DNA of 64,000 bases from Flammula alnicola (taxonomy: Eukaryota > Basidiomycota > Agaricomycetes > Agaricales > Strophariaceae): positions 372,001 through 436,000 of the forward strand of contig JADNRV010000019.1 of NCBI GenBank assembly GCA_015499995.1, written 5' to 3'. The notes beneath the pieces were generated by a model, which saw nothing but the letters and a program-made list of their open reading frames with translations, was not told the origin of the DNA and did not search any database. Every line of letters begins with the position of its first letter. The stretch's first letter is position 1. Below are positions 24,361 through 37,951 of this stretch, in pieces. The position numbers and the translations under genes are program-made.

Positions 24361-24856
24361 TCGCAACTTGAGAAGGATCAGTCTGTACTGCCCTTTATGC
24401 CAGTATTATGACTGGTTGGTCGCGACGAGTCATTTCATCTTCTTCCAAGGTGGGGCTCCCCTGTTCTCGAAGTTGAGAATGATACAGACCTGCCCGCCTT
24501 ATATCATTATTACCAATGAACTGCGGTCAATGTTTTGAACAAGTTGCGAGACCTGAATCTACAGCGCAACTCAACAACAGCGATCTTACACTTTAAGTAC
24601 CAGGCTTTAGCGGCTAGCCTAATCAAATTCAATGAAGTATTGTCAAGTCTTCAAGCACTTACCATTTCTCATCGACTGTTCCGACGTCGAGTGCTGAGCG
24701 CTGATATATGACTGACAGTGCAATTGATCTCCATATGGGAAGTTGGGAACCCAAGGCGAGGCCGTGCAAAAGCCGAGTCTTCCCCCTTTTGTTCTCGACC
24801 CTCACCACAGTCTAGCGACAAAAACCCGAGTCGCTGCTTCATCTGCCACCCAGAAA
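24361..24856. other. Upstream region of the F-box gene
   Basis: No gene recognised. An open frame continues upstream of the F-box ATG without another ATG, so I start the gene at 24857. Confidence 0.35.
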
Positions 24857-26706
24857 ATGTTCAGAGGCAACTTAGTCCGCGAGCCTCCTGTTCTGCCTCC
24901 CGATATCATTATCACGATTCTCGACGAACTCGCTTTGAACAACGACACAGCGTCCCTGAAAGCCTGCTCTCTCGTCTCGCGCTCATTCGTTCCATTATGC
25001 CAGAAACACATCTTTCACACCCTTTTTGAAGGAGACCACCATCATGTCATCATCCCATTCTTCGCACTCGTCGTGAAAAGCCCGCATCTCATCCGCTACA
25101 TGCGAGTTATCAGACTGCAGAATTACTTCCAGTCCGACCATGATGCAAACGAGCTCAGCGTCATTCTCAATTGCTCGACGTCGCTAAAACGGCTGGAACT
25201 AATTAATTACGGAGCTTCCTTTGGTCTTGTGCCGATGTGGCATCCAAGTACAGCTCGAAGACGTCTACAGCAAGCCTTATTTCATAAAGTGACTCAACCT
25301 GGGCTCGAGTCCCTTCATGTTGAAACCGTCCAGGGCCTGCCCTTTACGTTTTTTAATAGCGCCATTCATTTGAAATCGTTAACTATCAAGGCAGTTATTC
25401 CTTGGGAAGAGGAGGACAAGGGGGTGCAAGGAATAAAATATCCGACCTAGGGTTGGATTTTTTCAAACCGGTGTGTCTCGAGGGACTAACTAACTACGTA
25501 ATCATACACGTGATCCAATATACTATATATGGTAGTACTACGTCACCTTTTTTGACATTTCTGGCTTTGCGCCTCAGCTTTATCTCGTTTCCTCTTTGCG
25601 TTTACACATGCATTACTGCCAATATGGTGTTTCATGGTTAGAGATGCACACAGTCCCAAGGTTCACTTTACCCCCACATTCCAGACAGTCAACCATCCCG
25701 TCAGCATTGATACTACTACAATGTGAATGAAATTTGGTTCCGTACCTCATCTGCAGGTTGCATATGGATTTGAAGTGATAGATAAATATGGAGGTAAAAG
25801 GTGACAGGCATAGACATGGGCAGTTGCCTCTGCTACAATTTTCTTGCGTGATTGATCTCAAGCTTGAGCCTTAATCAACCCTATTTGGGAAATCGGCACT
25901 TGGTAGTAGTATTTTATGTTCTAAAACCTTGTCTTTCCAATTCACATCATTTGTACAACATTTATATGTGTTCTATGTCGCTCAAAACACCTAAAATGCC
26001 ATTTTCTGGACCCGTCCTGGAGGGGTCAGATTTTTTTTTTCGGGGCCTGCGGCCGGACTAACTAACCATCCCCTGGTCCGGCATTCTAATCCCGGCACCC
26101 TCCTTGGAGGAGGACGCTCAGCTGGGAAAAAACTCATCACAAATCTACCTTCATCATCTATCCGTAGGCTCATGCACTCAGCTCCTCAACAAATGGTGAG
26201 CTTTTCATTTGGTTACCGTTGGTTGAAAGTCAGCGACTCACGTTCTGAAAATCAATGCAGTATCCCTCCCACCATATATTTCCTTCCAGTCTTTCTCCGA
26301 GCTGAAGACATTCACGTTCACTGTGCTTGTTGCTCCGTTACCGGCAAGTCTTGAACCAGACTTCACCTTCCCCCTTTTGTCCTGGTCCCGTCTGATCTTA
26401 ACACTGCGCGAAACCGTACACACCCTCTCCATCAGCTTTGTGTTCGTGCGCGCTGACCGCCACACAGCTGACTTACCCCAACTGTTCGAGGATCGCGACG
26501 CAATTTCACATTGGTTGGACATAGACACCTATCTTTCCGATTCACAGCGATCTCCGTCTCTCTCGTCAGTCAAGGTGGTGGTAAGAATACCACAGGGTTA
26601 TGGTCGGGGTGCCCCTGTGAAGAGGGATATCACTGCGATGGTAAGGAATCGATTGATATCAACCATGCATAGAACTGGTTTACTCATCGACATCCAAACC
26701 ATATGA
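24857..26706 (+). CDS. F-box protein, LRR-like C-terminal part
   Basis: Three exons (24857-25423, 26168-26195, 26261-26706) join in phase into 346 residues. The N-terminus has the F-box pattern LPPDIIITILDELA followed by LKACSLVSRSFVPLCQKHIF (about residues 12-56), standard for the many F-box-like proteins of Agaricomycetes. The rest has leucine-rich spacing (LKRLELI, LKSLTIK, FSELKTFTF). F-box proteins recruit substrates to SCF ubiquitin ligases. Intron 1 is 744 bases, more than ten times the usual size here, and contains two direct copies of GGACTAACTAAC (about 25482 and 26055), so something may have inserted into it. If intron 1 is not spliced the protein stops at 25450. Confidence 0.65.
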
Positions 26707-29700
26707 ATCTAATGCAATGATGAATTGAGAGGATAACCTGGTGCATATAGTGCTCTGAAGTTTCATAAAATAATCTGTAACATGGGAGGAATAAAGCATA
26801 GTCAGTGCCGGTGGATTTCTCAGTTCAGTGTTGCTTTCTTATGCGTCTGCGGTAGGAAATTTCTTACCTCATATTCCTATCTCTTTTTTGTTCCTGATGT
26901 AGGTCAGCTGTACGTGTATGGATATGACCTGGTGGGCCGGGAACTCCCACAAATGACATTTCATTTATGACGACCCGAGTATATCGAGCTGGGGCTACGA
27001 GGGGCACCGCCTAGGTAGAATGATGCAATCTTGAATGAATGTCAGAGTGGATTTCGCAAAGATGTAACTCGTGATGATAGCCACAGCGCTCGGGCACCCC
27101 TTCTCGAGCGACGAGATCTAATCAGTGCGAGCATTCATAGCTGATAAAGTCGAAGCTTCTAACATACTTATTATCTGTCGGTAACGTATAAGAATAGTGT
27201 AAATATCACATTCAGTCTGACTTGGGGTCATAAGTTATAACAATCATGATTAAATAGGGCGACAAGAAACAATACTAGAGGCAGGTCACATTCCACAAGA
27301 CGACAAAAAAGAGAAGACAACAATTGAAGGGATACACGGGCGTGCTGAATCCCTACGGCAAGCAGCGAAGTCATAAAATGATAAAAGACGTAAGGCAAAG
27401 AGACAAGAGGTGATTATCTTGTGTACATGCAGTAGACGAGCGATATGGGGAGAGGAGCAGCATATGAGTTTGTAAAATTGATATGATAACCGAAACAGTT
27501 TGTACGGACATGTATGTGACTAATGTGCTATGGTCGCTAACCTGGACATAAGAAGCAATGCAAAATCAGTTTCTCCGTTCAGGTGCAAAGCCACATCCCT
27601 CTTGCTATCCCTTTTGACGCTCTCAAAGTGCTCAGCAGCGCCGCAGAGGTTCAGAACCTTCACAAAGGCAGTGTGAACTCTGAGGAACTCAGGGTAGGGG
27701 GGCTCGACACCCGATTCCGCGAAAGTTCGGAACTCAACATCTGCTGAAAACCGTCAGTTACTCAACCTCAAGCCATGTTGAACCATCTGCACGTTCTAAG
27801 AGTGCAAGGTGCGACCGGTGTCGAAGTCCTGAGTAATCGCGCAATGGTATAACTAGCGGGAGGCAACCTGCAAAATCGTCTCAGTGAAATGAAGCGAGAA
27901 AGCGAGTTATTTGCACTCACTTTGGCTCTGAGATCACTCTGCCCCGATCGACTGGCACCCTCGATGTGCTGGACTGTGGTGTCGATGGTGGGGGGTTTGA
28001 CTACCACTTGGCTCGGTTTTCGCAGCTTTGGAGATTGTCCATACTGACCGGCAAGGAATTAGTGAATGCAAAGAGAGAGATCGGGAAACTGACTCGGGAG
28101 GAACAGGTGCTCCATCCGTGCTTTCGCAACATCAACCACCACATCTTGGCCTTTTTCATGTGCAATGTGAAGAGCGACGGTGACATACAGTTGTCTAAGG
28201 GGCTGTAGTGCATGCTCTAACTTGGCAGATAAGAGGTCGTCGAGGCGGTATTGCTAGTTAGCTGCACGTAGGCGTTTGCGGTTCAGACAGACTGCGTTGA
28301 TCAGGGCATCATCAGAGAGAACATCGGTCGAGAATCTGTCATTCTCATAGAAGTTCCAGAAATCGTCGGACTTGCACGTCAGGACAGTGCGAGTTGACTC
28401 GACAGAGATGTACGGCGATGGGACATGGTGGCCGACATCAGTAAATCGTGGAAAAGTTGGTATGCGGTTGTGGCTCCGACAACCCGGTGGCAGTGTTGCG
28501 ACTGATGACAACACCAGATATGGCATTATATCTTGGTTGCCGATATGGTCGAGACGTTATCGGAATGTAATATTCTGGTCAGATTTTTATAAGCTCATGT
28601 AAATCTTATAGATCAATATATTGCCTCTCTCAGAATGATATGAAGGTTATGAGTGAGTGATCATTATTAGACATTAATTATACTCAGTTGCAAAAGTAGT
28701 ACCAGCATTTCGGGGGTCATGTAAATGCTCTTCAGTATGATTAAAATTTATAATGAAGTTTTCGTAATTGCCAGAGGATTGCGACTTGCTAATCAGTATT
28801 TCAGGTTGGGTATAATCTCTTTGAATCTCGCCAACTTGAAGAAAGCCTTCGGCGATCCATTTATGGACTAGACATCCGAGTCGCGCTCCGAGTGAGGTCA
28901 GAACTATTTCTCCCTGTAAGTCTGTAAACTCACGACTGCCAGCGGATATGAAGTCAACCCGAGCATCATGCTTCTGCCTTATTCTATTGCAGAGCCAGGC
29001 GGCAGTGCTTGGAGTAGGTTACTGGACATTACTGACTGTTGAGTCGCGGACTTAAGAATCGGAGTCGGAGAGAATTGTTCAGGGAACCAGGCACATCGGC
29101 GTCGGAACAGAACGGAACGCGTTAAACCGGAGATCACGTGAACATTCAACGGTCGGAAAAGGGAATTGATGTAAGTTGAACTTCGTTGCTTGCATCTTTC
29201 CCTCCCACCAATATGTCCTCACTCCCCTACCTCAGCCTGCTGCTGCTCTCCCCCAAGGTCACTCCCTCTAGGATGCGAAAATCTATAGGAAAAGAACCAG
29301 AGAACTCCTGATCGAGCCCGTCTTTCCTCCCATGTCGTTGTTGGGCTTGTGACGCTGACGAGCGCCCCAAGCCCAACTCCGACATTGGTTTGGTTCATGG
29401 ATGGTAGAGATGGTGCTGACGGGCGTACATCTCTTCCATTCATTGCCACTAGATTGCCGCAGTCAGCAGCTCTTCGGTTTGTTTCACGTCATCGGAATCA
29501 TTGCAACTTGCCTCGTTTGAGCAATTGGTATGTTTGTTCTTGGATCATTGTTGTCTCCTTCACTAACCCTTGTTTATTTTAGAGCTTCCGAGTTTCTAGC
29601 AAGCTCGTCACCTTTGTGCTTGAGCCACGCGCTGCCATGTCATCGAGTCATCTTCAAGTACAAGCTTGTCGTATGTTGATGCTGGAATTTGGGTGCACCT

Positions 29701-30115
29701 TTGGTACGTTGTCGAAGTCTCACTTTCTTATTTACCGCTCTGATCACATTCGTGGCAGTGTCTGTTCTGTAGCATCTACTTTCCAGTACTGTATTAGTAG
29801 TATTGAAATAAATCAGATTTGAACCATATTCTCGAAGCGACGCAAGCTATATTAAACCGATGGAATAGTTACATTGTCATTACAAATGCTACTCAGAAAT
29901 ACCTAGCAATACAAGGCCTTGAAATGTTGTCTCACCCTTACAGCAATGACACATTGCTACCGGAACGGCAGCAAAATGGCGGCAAAGATATTAAGGAGGG
30001 GTGCTGACGTATTGCCATTGTAACGGGTGCTGCCATATGATTGGAAATTATACCGGTGACATGATATGGCAGCACTGATATTCCCCTTATAAGGCGTTAC
30101 ACAAATTTCCACAAT
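26707..30115. other. Gene-poor stretch with possible decayed genes
   Basis: I recognise no intact gene. On the minus strand a frame from about 28526 to 28120, broken by one TAG at about 28251, reads like real protein (DVLSDDALINAV, then RLDDLLSAKLEHALQPLRQ) with no family I can name; it may be a pseudogene. A TCACGTGA palindrome is at 29134-29141. The remainder shows only short frames. Confidence 0.3.
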
Positions 30116-30454
30116 TTACTGATGGAAATCAGAGGCAAGGGAAGCCGTCCGCGGCAGATGCAAACAAAGAAAGCAACTACAAAGCTTCACCGGCACCACG
30201 GCCTCGCTTCGGTCCGGATCCCGGAACACAGCCTGTTTCATTCCACACACCTGCTCAAGCTTCTGAGCCTTGGGATTCCCGTCCTCGTCGAACCACAGGT
30301 GATGATTCTCGAACGCGCCCCACCACGGCTCTGGCAGCTTCCCGAGTGTCACCACAATCTCCTTGAGGATCTCGTCGTCCCCTTTCAGGAAGGCCTCGAA
30401 AAGGGGAAATCCCGCGCGGATTTCAAAGAATCGTGCAAGCCAGTGCGCTGCCAC
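30116..30454 (-). pseudogene. Truncated protein kinase (SRPK/CMGC-like C-lobe)
   Basis: The frame contains FEIRAGFPLFEAF, then VVTLGKLPEPWW and WFDEDGNPK, the C-lobe signature of the SRPK-like kinases that are numerous in basidiomycetes. Just upstream, ALACTI of the preceding kinase motif is in another frame, so there is a one-base frameshift at about 30428. There is no ATP-binding lobe, no HRD or DFG motif nearby, and the C-terminal end is unlike the family. It is a kinase relic. Confidence 0.65.
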
Positions 30455-32028
30455 TCACCCATAAGAGGGTATACTACACCAGGCTTGCGTACCAAATAGG
30501 TTATGCCATTCACTGCAAAGCGAAGCGCCCTCGATACACCCCTGTGCCAATGTGCATCGAATCAGAAGGCCACAAATTCTCCATGAGCGCCTCCAATGGG
30601 GAAATATGTCGTTGGATTTTACTTTCAAAAATGGACAAGTTCGTCTAAATGGATGAAATGGCGTCGAGGTTGTGGGCGAAAGGCGACCGGAAAGGATGCT
30701 AAGTGGTGATTTGAACAATGGGTGAAGGTGGAAGTGTACAGATGAGTAAGTCGTCGATCAATACAATAAAAAAGACTTACGAATTTTGTTAGTCTGACTA
30801 CGGGAGACTACTGTATACTGAAGTTCGTCGACCCAAGCACAATCATACAACGACGTCTCTTATCGATACACATGAACAGCCTGAGCATCAGCTCTCAGTG
30901 AAGTCGTTGCAAGGTATAGCGGATCTCGCAGATATTGTGCGCCCCCCACTCTGGCGGCGCGTCATCTGCAGCTAGCTTACAAAGCGATTCTCATCGCCTT
31001 ATCGATCGCACTGAGCGTTGTTTCGTGACCAAAACCATTCTGTATACCCAGGAACGAGGCATTGGAATGCAGTTCGGAAAGACGAGGATGCCAAGCGAGA
31101 AGTCGTAGGTGGAGCTTTCCTGCGAATTCTGGTCTCCCATGCTCATGGGATGTATTCCTTTTCACAGGAAGCGTTAATCGTAGACTTAGGCATCGTTCCC
31201 CTGGACTTCCACCTCGATGAGCCATCCAATATCACCAATCGTAAGTTTGGTTTCGATGACCCGGAAATCTGATCCTGACCCATTCAAGTCGATCGCTTCG
31301 TTCATAAATCCCTCGACTCCTACGCTTTCATTGCGGTAACTGGGACTCGCGAAATCCTCGATCAGCTCATTGCTATGATTACACAGGACAACAAACACCG
31401 TTAGCAGATGTTCGATAGGACAGGGATGGATTATGGGCGGCGGCTATATGTAAGCTTGCCTTGCGAGAATTTTTTGACTTTTGGGATCGTTTGATTCAAA
31501 ATCTGAGAGTTTACAGCTGCCCGCTTCGTGGACCCCCAGTACGAATTGGTGGCGTTACACCCCGAACATTTTCTCCATGCTGGCAGTGCGCTTCCCATCT
31601 ATGACCGAGTGACGGACAGGGATAAATCCACGTGGCATCCGTATCTTGTCGTGACTAGTATTAAGGACTGTTAATACGCCGCATGCGTAGGACAAACCCG
31701 AAGATAATTTGGCATGGCTCAGGACACATGACCTCAGGAAACGGATAATTCTCGTCACTCGGCCTCAATTACGCGTGTTTCTCTTCCTGTCATTTTCGTA
31801 AACCACCACGAGAAGCTTAATGCCGATGTTGAGGCGACAAATGCAGACGCGGTAACTCGTGAGCGGGCTATTTTTTCCAGCATAACCTAACCGCTGTTGC
31901 CGTTAATATTGCTCGTTAACACTTCTCGGAAAGTCGTCGGATATCAGGATGGACGAAGGGATGGTGCGAAACAGTATTTAATGGGGATCATCCATAAGGT
32001 ATAGTACCTTTCTTACGTCCTCTTTGCG
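30455..32028. other. Unassigned region upstream of the endoglucanase gene
   Basis: Minus-strand frames at 31398-31186 and 31225-30977 read like adjoining protein pieces (NELIEDFASPSYRNE; SELHSNASFLGIQNGFG) but I cannot assemble or name them. The last 150 bases should hold the GH45 promoter. Confidence 0.3.
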
Positions 32029-33283
32029 ATGAAGCTCTTCGTTGCTGGGCTCCTTCTTGGTCTTGGCACCGCCTCCGTTGATGCGCAAGCTGCGCCGTAC
32101 GGCCAATGTAGGTTATTTAAGGTATTGGTAGGGATGTATTGTTTCTAACGGTTCTTCCACAGGTGGCGGTATTGTACGTCCTTGTTGCTAACCACGCAAG
32201 CAAATCCGAGATGCTGACCTTAAAAGGGCTGGAGCGGTGCAACGACATGCGTTGCTGGCTCAACATGCACGGTGGTAAACTCTTGTCAGTGAAACGTCAT
32301 GAAAAAACTTGTAAACTCCCGAGGCTCATTTTCGCTTCTAGATTACTCCCAATGCCTCCCCGGAACGGCATCAAGTTCAAGCACAACTCCAACAACTACT
32401 TCCAAGCCCACCACCACCACCTCGGTCGCTCCTACTAGCACCAGCACACCACCAAGCAACGTAGGGGGATATGTCCAGAGTCCTTCTGGGACTGCCAGCT
32501 TCACCATGTATTCCGGATGTGGAAGTCCAGGTATCTAATTTTCGTGGCTGGCCCAGCCCATGGTGGTTACTGAATTCATTGATTTCTTATACAGCATGCG
32601 GAAAAGCAGCGAGTGGCTTTACAGCAGCGATCAACCAACTGGCGTTCGGATCGGTACCGGGGACAGGCCCTGGCGATGCTTGCGGACGATGTTTCGCTTT
32701 GACTGGAAGCGCTGACCCTTACTCTCCGGCGTTCACTGGACCTTTCTCTAGTATCATCGTCAAAGTGACCGATATGTGGTAAGCCACGAATAATTGTTCC
32801 TGTAAGGATTGACACCAAAAGTATATATCTAGCCCAGTCCAAGGAAACGCAGTATGTGATCGACCTCCTCCCATTTCATTTCGGCGCGCCTTGACCTCGC
32901 TTTACGTATAGCAATTTTGTGGACAAACCACTGCAACCCCAACTAATTCGTTCGGAATGCCCTTCCAGTACGCAAACACCAATGTCACAATAAAAGGCAC
33001 ATGCTAAACCTTCTCCAAGCTTTGACATCTGCGAAGACACTGGAGGCGCAGCCCCATTTTTCCCGTCTGGCCATGGGGCTTTGACAGGAACCTTCACCGA
33101 AGTATCATGCAGTGAATGGAGTGGTTCTGACGGAGGGGTTCTCTGGAATGGAGCTTGTCTGTTAGGAGAGACGGCTGCGAACTGGCCAAGTGGCGTAGGA
33201 TGCGGTAACCAAGGCAGGTCCCATGTCCATCTGTCTTTACATTTTTGCTTGATCTTCCACCCAAAGGTACCGCGCCGTCTTAA
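32029..33283 (+). CDS. Secreted CBM1-GH45 endoglucanase (subfamily C type)
   Basis: Nine exons (32029-32107, 32163-32173, 32227-32284, 32342-32530, 32595-32778, 32833-32851, 32912-32967, 33020-33213, 33267-33283) give 268 residues in phase. Signal peptide: about residues 1-20 (LFVAGLLLGLGTASVDAQ). CBM1 cellulose-binding module next (YGQCGG, SGATTC, SQC). A Ser/Thr/Pro linker (TTPTTTSKPTTTT) precedes the catalytic domain with YSGCGSPACGK, GDACGRCFAL, VKVTDMCPVQGNAQFCGQ and CSEWSG. These match basidiomycete GH45 subfamily C, which cleave internal beta-1,4-glucan bonds; the Asp of VTDMC is the expected acid. The last intron must start with GC (33214) to yield the family's ending GTAPS. Exon 2 is only 11 bases. 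Confidence 0.92.
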
Positions 33284-35876
33284 ATTACCGAGATATCCAG
33301 ACGCGCCGCTCTGGCAAGTTGTAAAGAATCCGACCGCTGGGTCCAAGGGATGTCAGGTGAGACGGTTCCATTGCTGAACACCAGTGTCCGAGATTATCCC
33401 AGTTTTGGGGGTACGTTTTCATTGGATTTAGTTTTTGGTCAAACATAAAATTGTTTCGTAAACGATACCAACATTAGTCATCAAACCGACTTGCTCTTAA
33501 GAAGGGGCACCAGGCTCAACTGTCACCTGGTGGTTCAGATCAGAAATCAGCTGACGGAGTAGAAATACATTCGAACGTACCTGGTAATCGAAACTTGTGA
33601 GAAGAAGACAGCGCGCGCGCAAGTTGTCGATATATTTCAAATATTGCAATCTGAGGGGCAAAAGTTGGATAACGGATCCAGATTGTTAGATCGACTTTGA
33701 CGATTGAGCAGAGATTGAACGTCCGGCGCGAAATATTTGAATTTCGTATAAGAATATTTTTTCATCATGTAGACAAGGACGAGAATCAGAGAATCAAACG
33801 GGTGAGAAGACGAAAGGAAAGCGACGAACGAAAATAACAGGAAGCCAAACATGGAAAGAAGGCAACGAGGAGTAGCTATAGAAGTCGAATTTTCATGCTT
33901 GACTTGGCCTTCACGACGAACGACGAACGACGACCCAGGACGGATGTAGACGTAGTCGAAAGGCTCTATTCCATCTCGGAATACTTCCTGCTCGATCTCC
34001 AGGGCCTGCGTCTCCAACCAGACGCTGGGATGAACGTTGTACCAATAAATGACCATGCAGTATCATGCTCAAGTCGATGGAGGAAGCGAGCGAGCGACTT
34101 GAGGGAGTGGAGGTGGACGTTGGAATGTGGAGAGGAGGGATGGAGGTGAAGAGGGATGCTATGTCGAGGAGGACGACGAAAGGATCCTCCTGCGTCTGCA
34201 TTTGCGAAGCAGAACCGTCACCGAATTGATAATTCTGTAAAGAGCCGTGGCTCGGCGTCGGGTAAGGGACCCTGACAGCGCTCCGAGGCCATTTCATGTC
34301 GATAATGGTGTTCATCCCAACACCCAACTCGTAGTTGAGCATGCGCATCGTCCATGAGCACCATGATAGGACGAACGGAGGCTGCGCCAAGGAAGCGGTG
34401 GCCTAAGTCAAAGGAAGCGGTGGCCTAAGTCAAAGGAAGCGGTGGCCTAAGTCAAAGGAGGAGAGGACCTCGTGGTGGCGTGAACTTTAAGATGGGTAGG
34501 TGGGTGGAAGGGGGTGCATCGCGGAGTTTGAGAAGGCAAGGACTGTGCGGGGAATTAGGCACAGGGTGATACCGAAGTAAATCCGCAGGCTTGCTTCCTC
34601 TGGAAGGAATTGCTACTGCTCCGGTTGCTGGAAGCTTTACCATTGTTGAATTTGCCTACGGGCGATGCTGGAGGGAAGGGTATTACTATTGATCCCAGTG
34701 TTCGAGGAAGAGCCAACGAGGTTACTAACCGGTAGGAGGAAGAGTGAAGGACGAGCGCGAGTGATAGCGCATTTTTTTATGTCCAGACGACAAGGAAGAT
34801 GTTGACCGGGGGTGTCGATAGCTGCAGCGATGAAATTAAGAATGTTGCCATTCATCATCGAGAACTGAGCTGAAACAACAGATTAATCCATTGGCTACCG
34901 AATTTTCAGTGAATTCGCGTACATTTCTCGGCCGCGTAAATGTGACGGCAATGTCCTGCTAGCGCCTTTTCGGTCTATCTCGCCGAGGACTGTGAGCATC
35001 ACCGTACCCAAAACGCCGTCAACATCACTGATCATAGAGAAAGAGAAAGAGAAAGAGGAAAAGGAAATAAACGGACCAGGAAACCACCTCCGCACACCAA
35101 CAACCACCACCCACCATCCGACATCCTCTCTGAAGCACATCACTTATCCCACTCGCACTCGCACTCGCACTCGCACCAGCACCAGTTTCACCACGCACAC
35201 TCTGATCCTCAGATCCAACGGTAAGCAAGCATCTTCAACGCCCCCGCTTTCGCTTTCGCTTTCAGATCAGCAGCAGCCTGAGCCACTCCAGCCCAACTGA
35301 ACCCCGCGTCCCTCCCTCCCTCCACCGACAGTAAGACCGCACCAATACCACCACCAGCATCTTCGCGCACCCCCAAGCCTCCGGCAGCGCCTTCAACCCA
35401 ACCTCTGGAACGTATCATCCATCCCCCGTCGGCAGCAGCACTGTCGATAGGATAGGGATATCGTCCGCCTTCGCTGGCCATGGGTTCCTTCCTCACCGCC
35501 TTGTCAGCCTCCGAGTCAACTATTAAATGACATCGCCTACAGGTCGATCGCAGCTTTATCTCGCGAATCACCAGCAACCGTCGTCGAAGCGGGGTAGCAC
35601 CACGACCACGACCACGACCATGATGATGATGATAAACCAACCAACCCACCCGCCCGTTCGTTCGTTCGTTGCGCGGCAGCTGCGCCTGCCATCGAGGACT
35701 CCCGAAGTGAATCGCCGGTTACGTGTGCATTTCTCTCCTGCACGATCGGCGTCGCTTCCTCGTTCAATTTCCGCTGGACCCGGACTCAAAGAAAGCAAAC
35801 GGCAGCTTCACCGTCATCTGCACCACCCACCCGCACGCTCATCGAATCGGTTGCTTGCGATCCCCAGTAGCTACTA

Positions 35877-35912
<36 letters not shown>

Positions 35913-37951
35913 CCAGGGTGCACATCGACGGCACTTAGAAGAGGGAGCCGCCGCCGCGATCGGGAAGTTGGAACAGGTAAACCTCCACCCAAGACGCAAA
36001 AACGCAGACGACCATCCCACGTAATTATTATTAAAGTAATGTCACCACACCGCGACGAAGCAGGCCTAGGCGCTGCGCGGATGGACTTGTTCGGAGTCGA
36101 GTCGAATCGCCTGGTGCATCAGCCTGAGGAGGTGTTGTTGATGTTGATGGAATAGCAGTGCGGCGGCGGGGGCTGGGGGGGGAGCAGGTGGTGGTGGCCT
36201 GTTGGAGGCAGGCGATGGAGTGGATGTTGTTGGGGACGCTGCGATAAGTAAGTGTTGAAGGCGATGAACTGATTGTTGAACCACTGGGGCGATTGAAGGC
36301 GATGTTGAGATCGCTGACTGAGTGGGAGTAGGTAGAAGCGGCGGCGCTGGTGTTCAGTGTTGACTCGTGTGTTGATTATGATGTGGCGAAGCGGGAAGTC
36401 TGGGATAGGATGGTAGGTAGGTAAGAACCGATAAAATGAACATTGAGCGAGGAGAGAAATTTGAGAAAGAAGTCTCCAGGTAGCACCGTAGGCAATCAGA
36501 CGAGAAAGAGAATGAAAAGAGGAGCGGAAAACGAAAGAACGTACGCTCAGTCGTCGCCACCGACGCATACATACTGCTAGCTAAAGATGTCTTCGAATTA
36601 CCAACTAATGTGAAGAATGTGTCGTCAGCACGAAGATAACGAAAAGCAAGAGAAATGATAAATAAGAAGCCAAGATAGATAGATAGAACACCCGATAAAA
36701 ACGATGAACGAAGACGAACTTTGACTATTCGTACCCTCTCCCATAGCAACACACTACTCGGGGGCACCTTCGCTCGTCCAAGTAGCGTGATGCTCAGCGT
36801 AAAACCGGCTCGAAGACGGGTTCAAAGCGACCGGCAACTGCAAGGTCGTAGATTGCTGACTGCCAGTGGAAGTCCGACGTGCAGGTGGCGTTGGAGGTAA
36901 CGAAGGCATTTATTCACCGATAGAACTTGAAGGCAAGGAAGGTGTCCTCCCATTCGTCGAAGTGGCTGCGGATGTTTGAGGCTGTTATCGCGCAGGCGAC
37001 GTGGGGGCCACTGGGCTCTGTCTGCACTGGCAGATCTTGCAGAGGCGCAGGAAGGACGTTCGCGGGTGACTCCGGTAGGTTCACGTACGGGCACTCCGGT
37101 GGAGGCATAGGCGGGATAGGGATAGGCCTCGGCAGAAACGGAAGCGGCGTAGGCGGGGACGAGAACCAGCGCTCACGTTTTCCCTGGGAAGTGGCGCTGC
37201 GGCGTTGTAGGTGTACGGCGTGGAGTGGAGCGGTTCTCTTCACGGGAGTAGGGACGACAATGCGGGAGGACGAGGAGAGGGCATATCAGCTTCCTGCTGT
37301 ATCGGAGGCTCGATGTCCAGCGGAGGAGTTACAATGGGCGGCGGGGAATGATTTGGGGTCGGGTGTGCTTCTGCGCCAGATGGGTTATGAGTCTGGGTCG
37401 AGATATGACTTGTATATCGGTGGGCCGGCTCTACGCCTGTCCTATGGGCGTCGATGGAGGATATGGCGCTATCGAGGTTGAGGCAGGTGTATGAGAAATG
37501 GGGAGGCACTGTGGAAGTCGGCCAAGTTGATGGAGACGGTGTCGGTGAAGACGGGGGAGGTGATAGTGACGGCGATGGCCAAGGATATCCGGTGGGACTG
37601 AGATATCCGCCAGGTTTCTTCTAGAAACAGGGATGCATTGCGGTAGACAGATCGAGGGTTGCCAGCTCCTTCCCATCAGTGGCTGTGCACGGTTTAGTTG
37701 AGCAAAGCATCTCCAGTCCCAGTTTCCGAGGGTCGGCCTGATTGGCCAACTCCACCGGCGTACGCATACTCGAGATGTGGCCCGTCGCCTGAGCGGTTCG
37801 AGGTGATTGTTGGGTAATTGTATAGAATACTCAGTTACGGATCGTTCGGGGAAATGTCAGTACGGAAATAGCCTGAGCTTGGCCGAAAACTGAAGCTTGC
37901 TCACAACACGCTTCCCAGCGATCTTCGTTGAATTCCTCCTTCTTTTCATTG
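33284..37951. other. Low-complexity, weakly coding region
   Basis: No gene I can name. On the minus strand about 37676-36914 reads as Pro-rich coding sequence (LSPTGYPWPSPSLSPPPSS; later PRPIPIPPMPPPE and FDEWEDTFLAFKFYR) and may be part of a real gene with unresolved introns. The minus-strand frame 34390-33911 is uncertain. Simple repeats include AAAGAG runs near 35037, CGCACT near 35152-35178, and ACCACG then ATGATG near 35597-35630. Confidence 0.3.
35878..35912. repeat. (AGC)n microsatellite
   Basis: An uninterrupted run of about eleven AGC triplets. It is not in a recognised reading frame. Confidence 0.9.

Noticed and set aside
36354..36767. Hydrophobic minus-strand frame that could be a membrane protein
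   Set aside because: Only one hydrophobic stretch, Phe/Ser-rich low-complexity remainder, no splice context.
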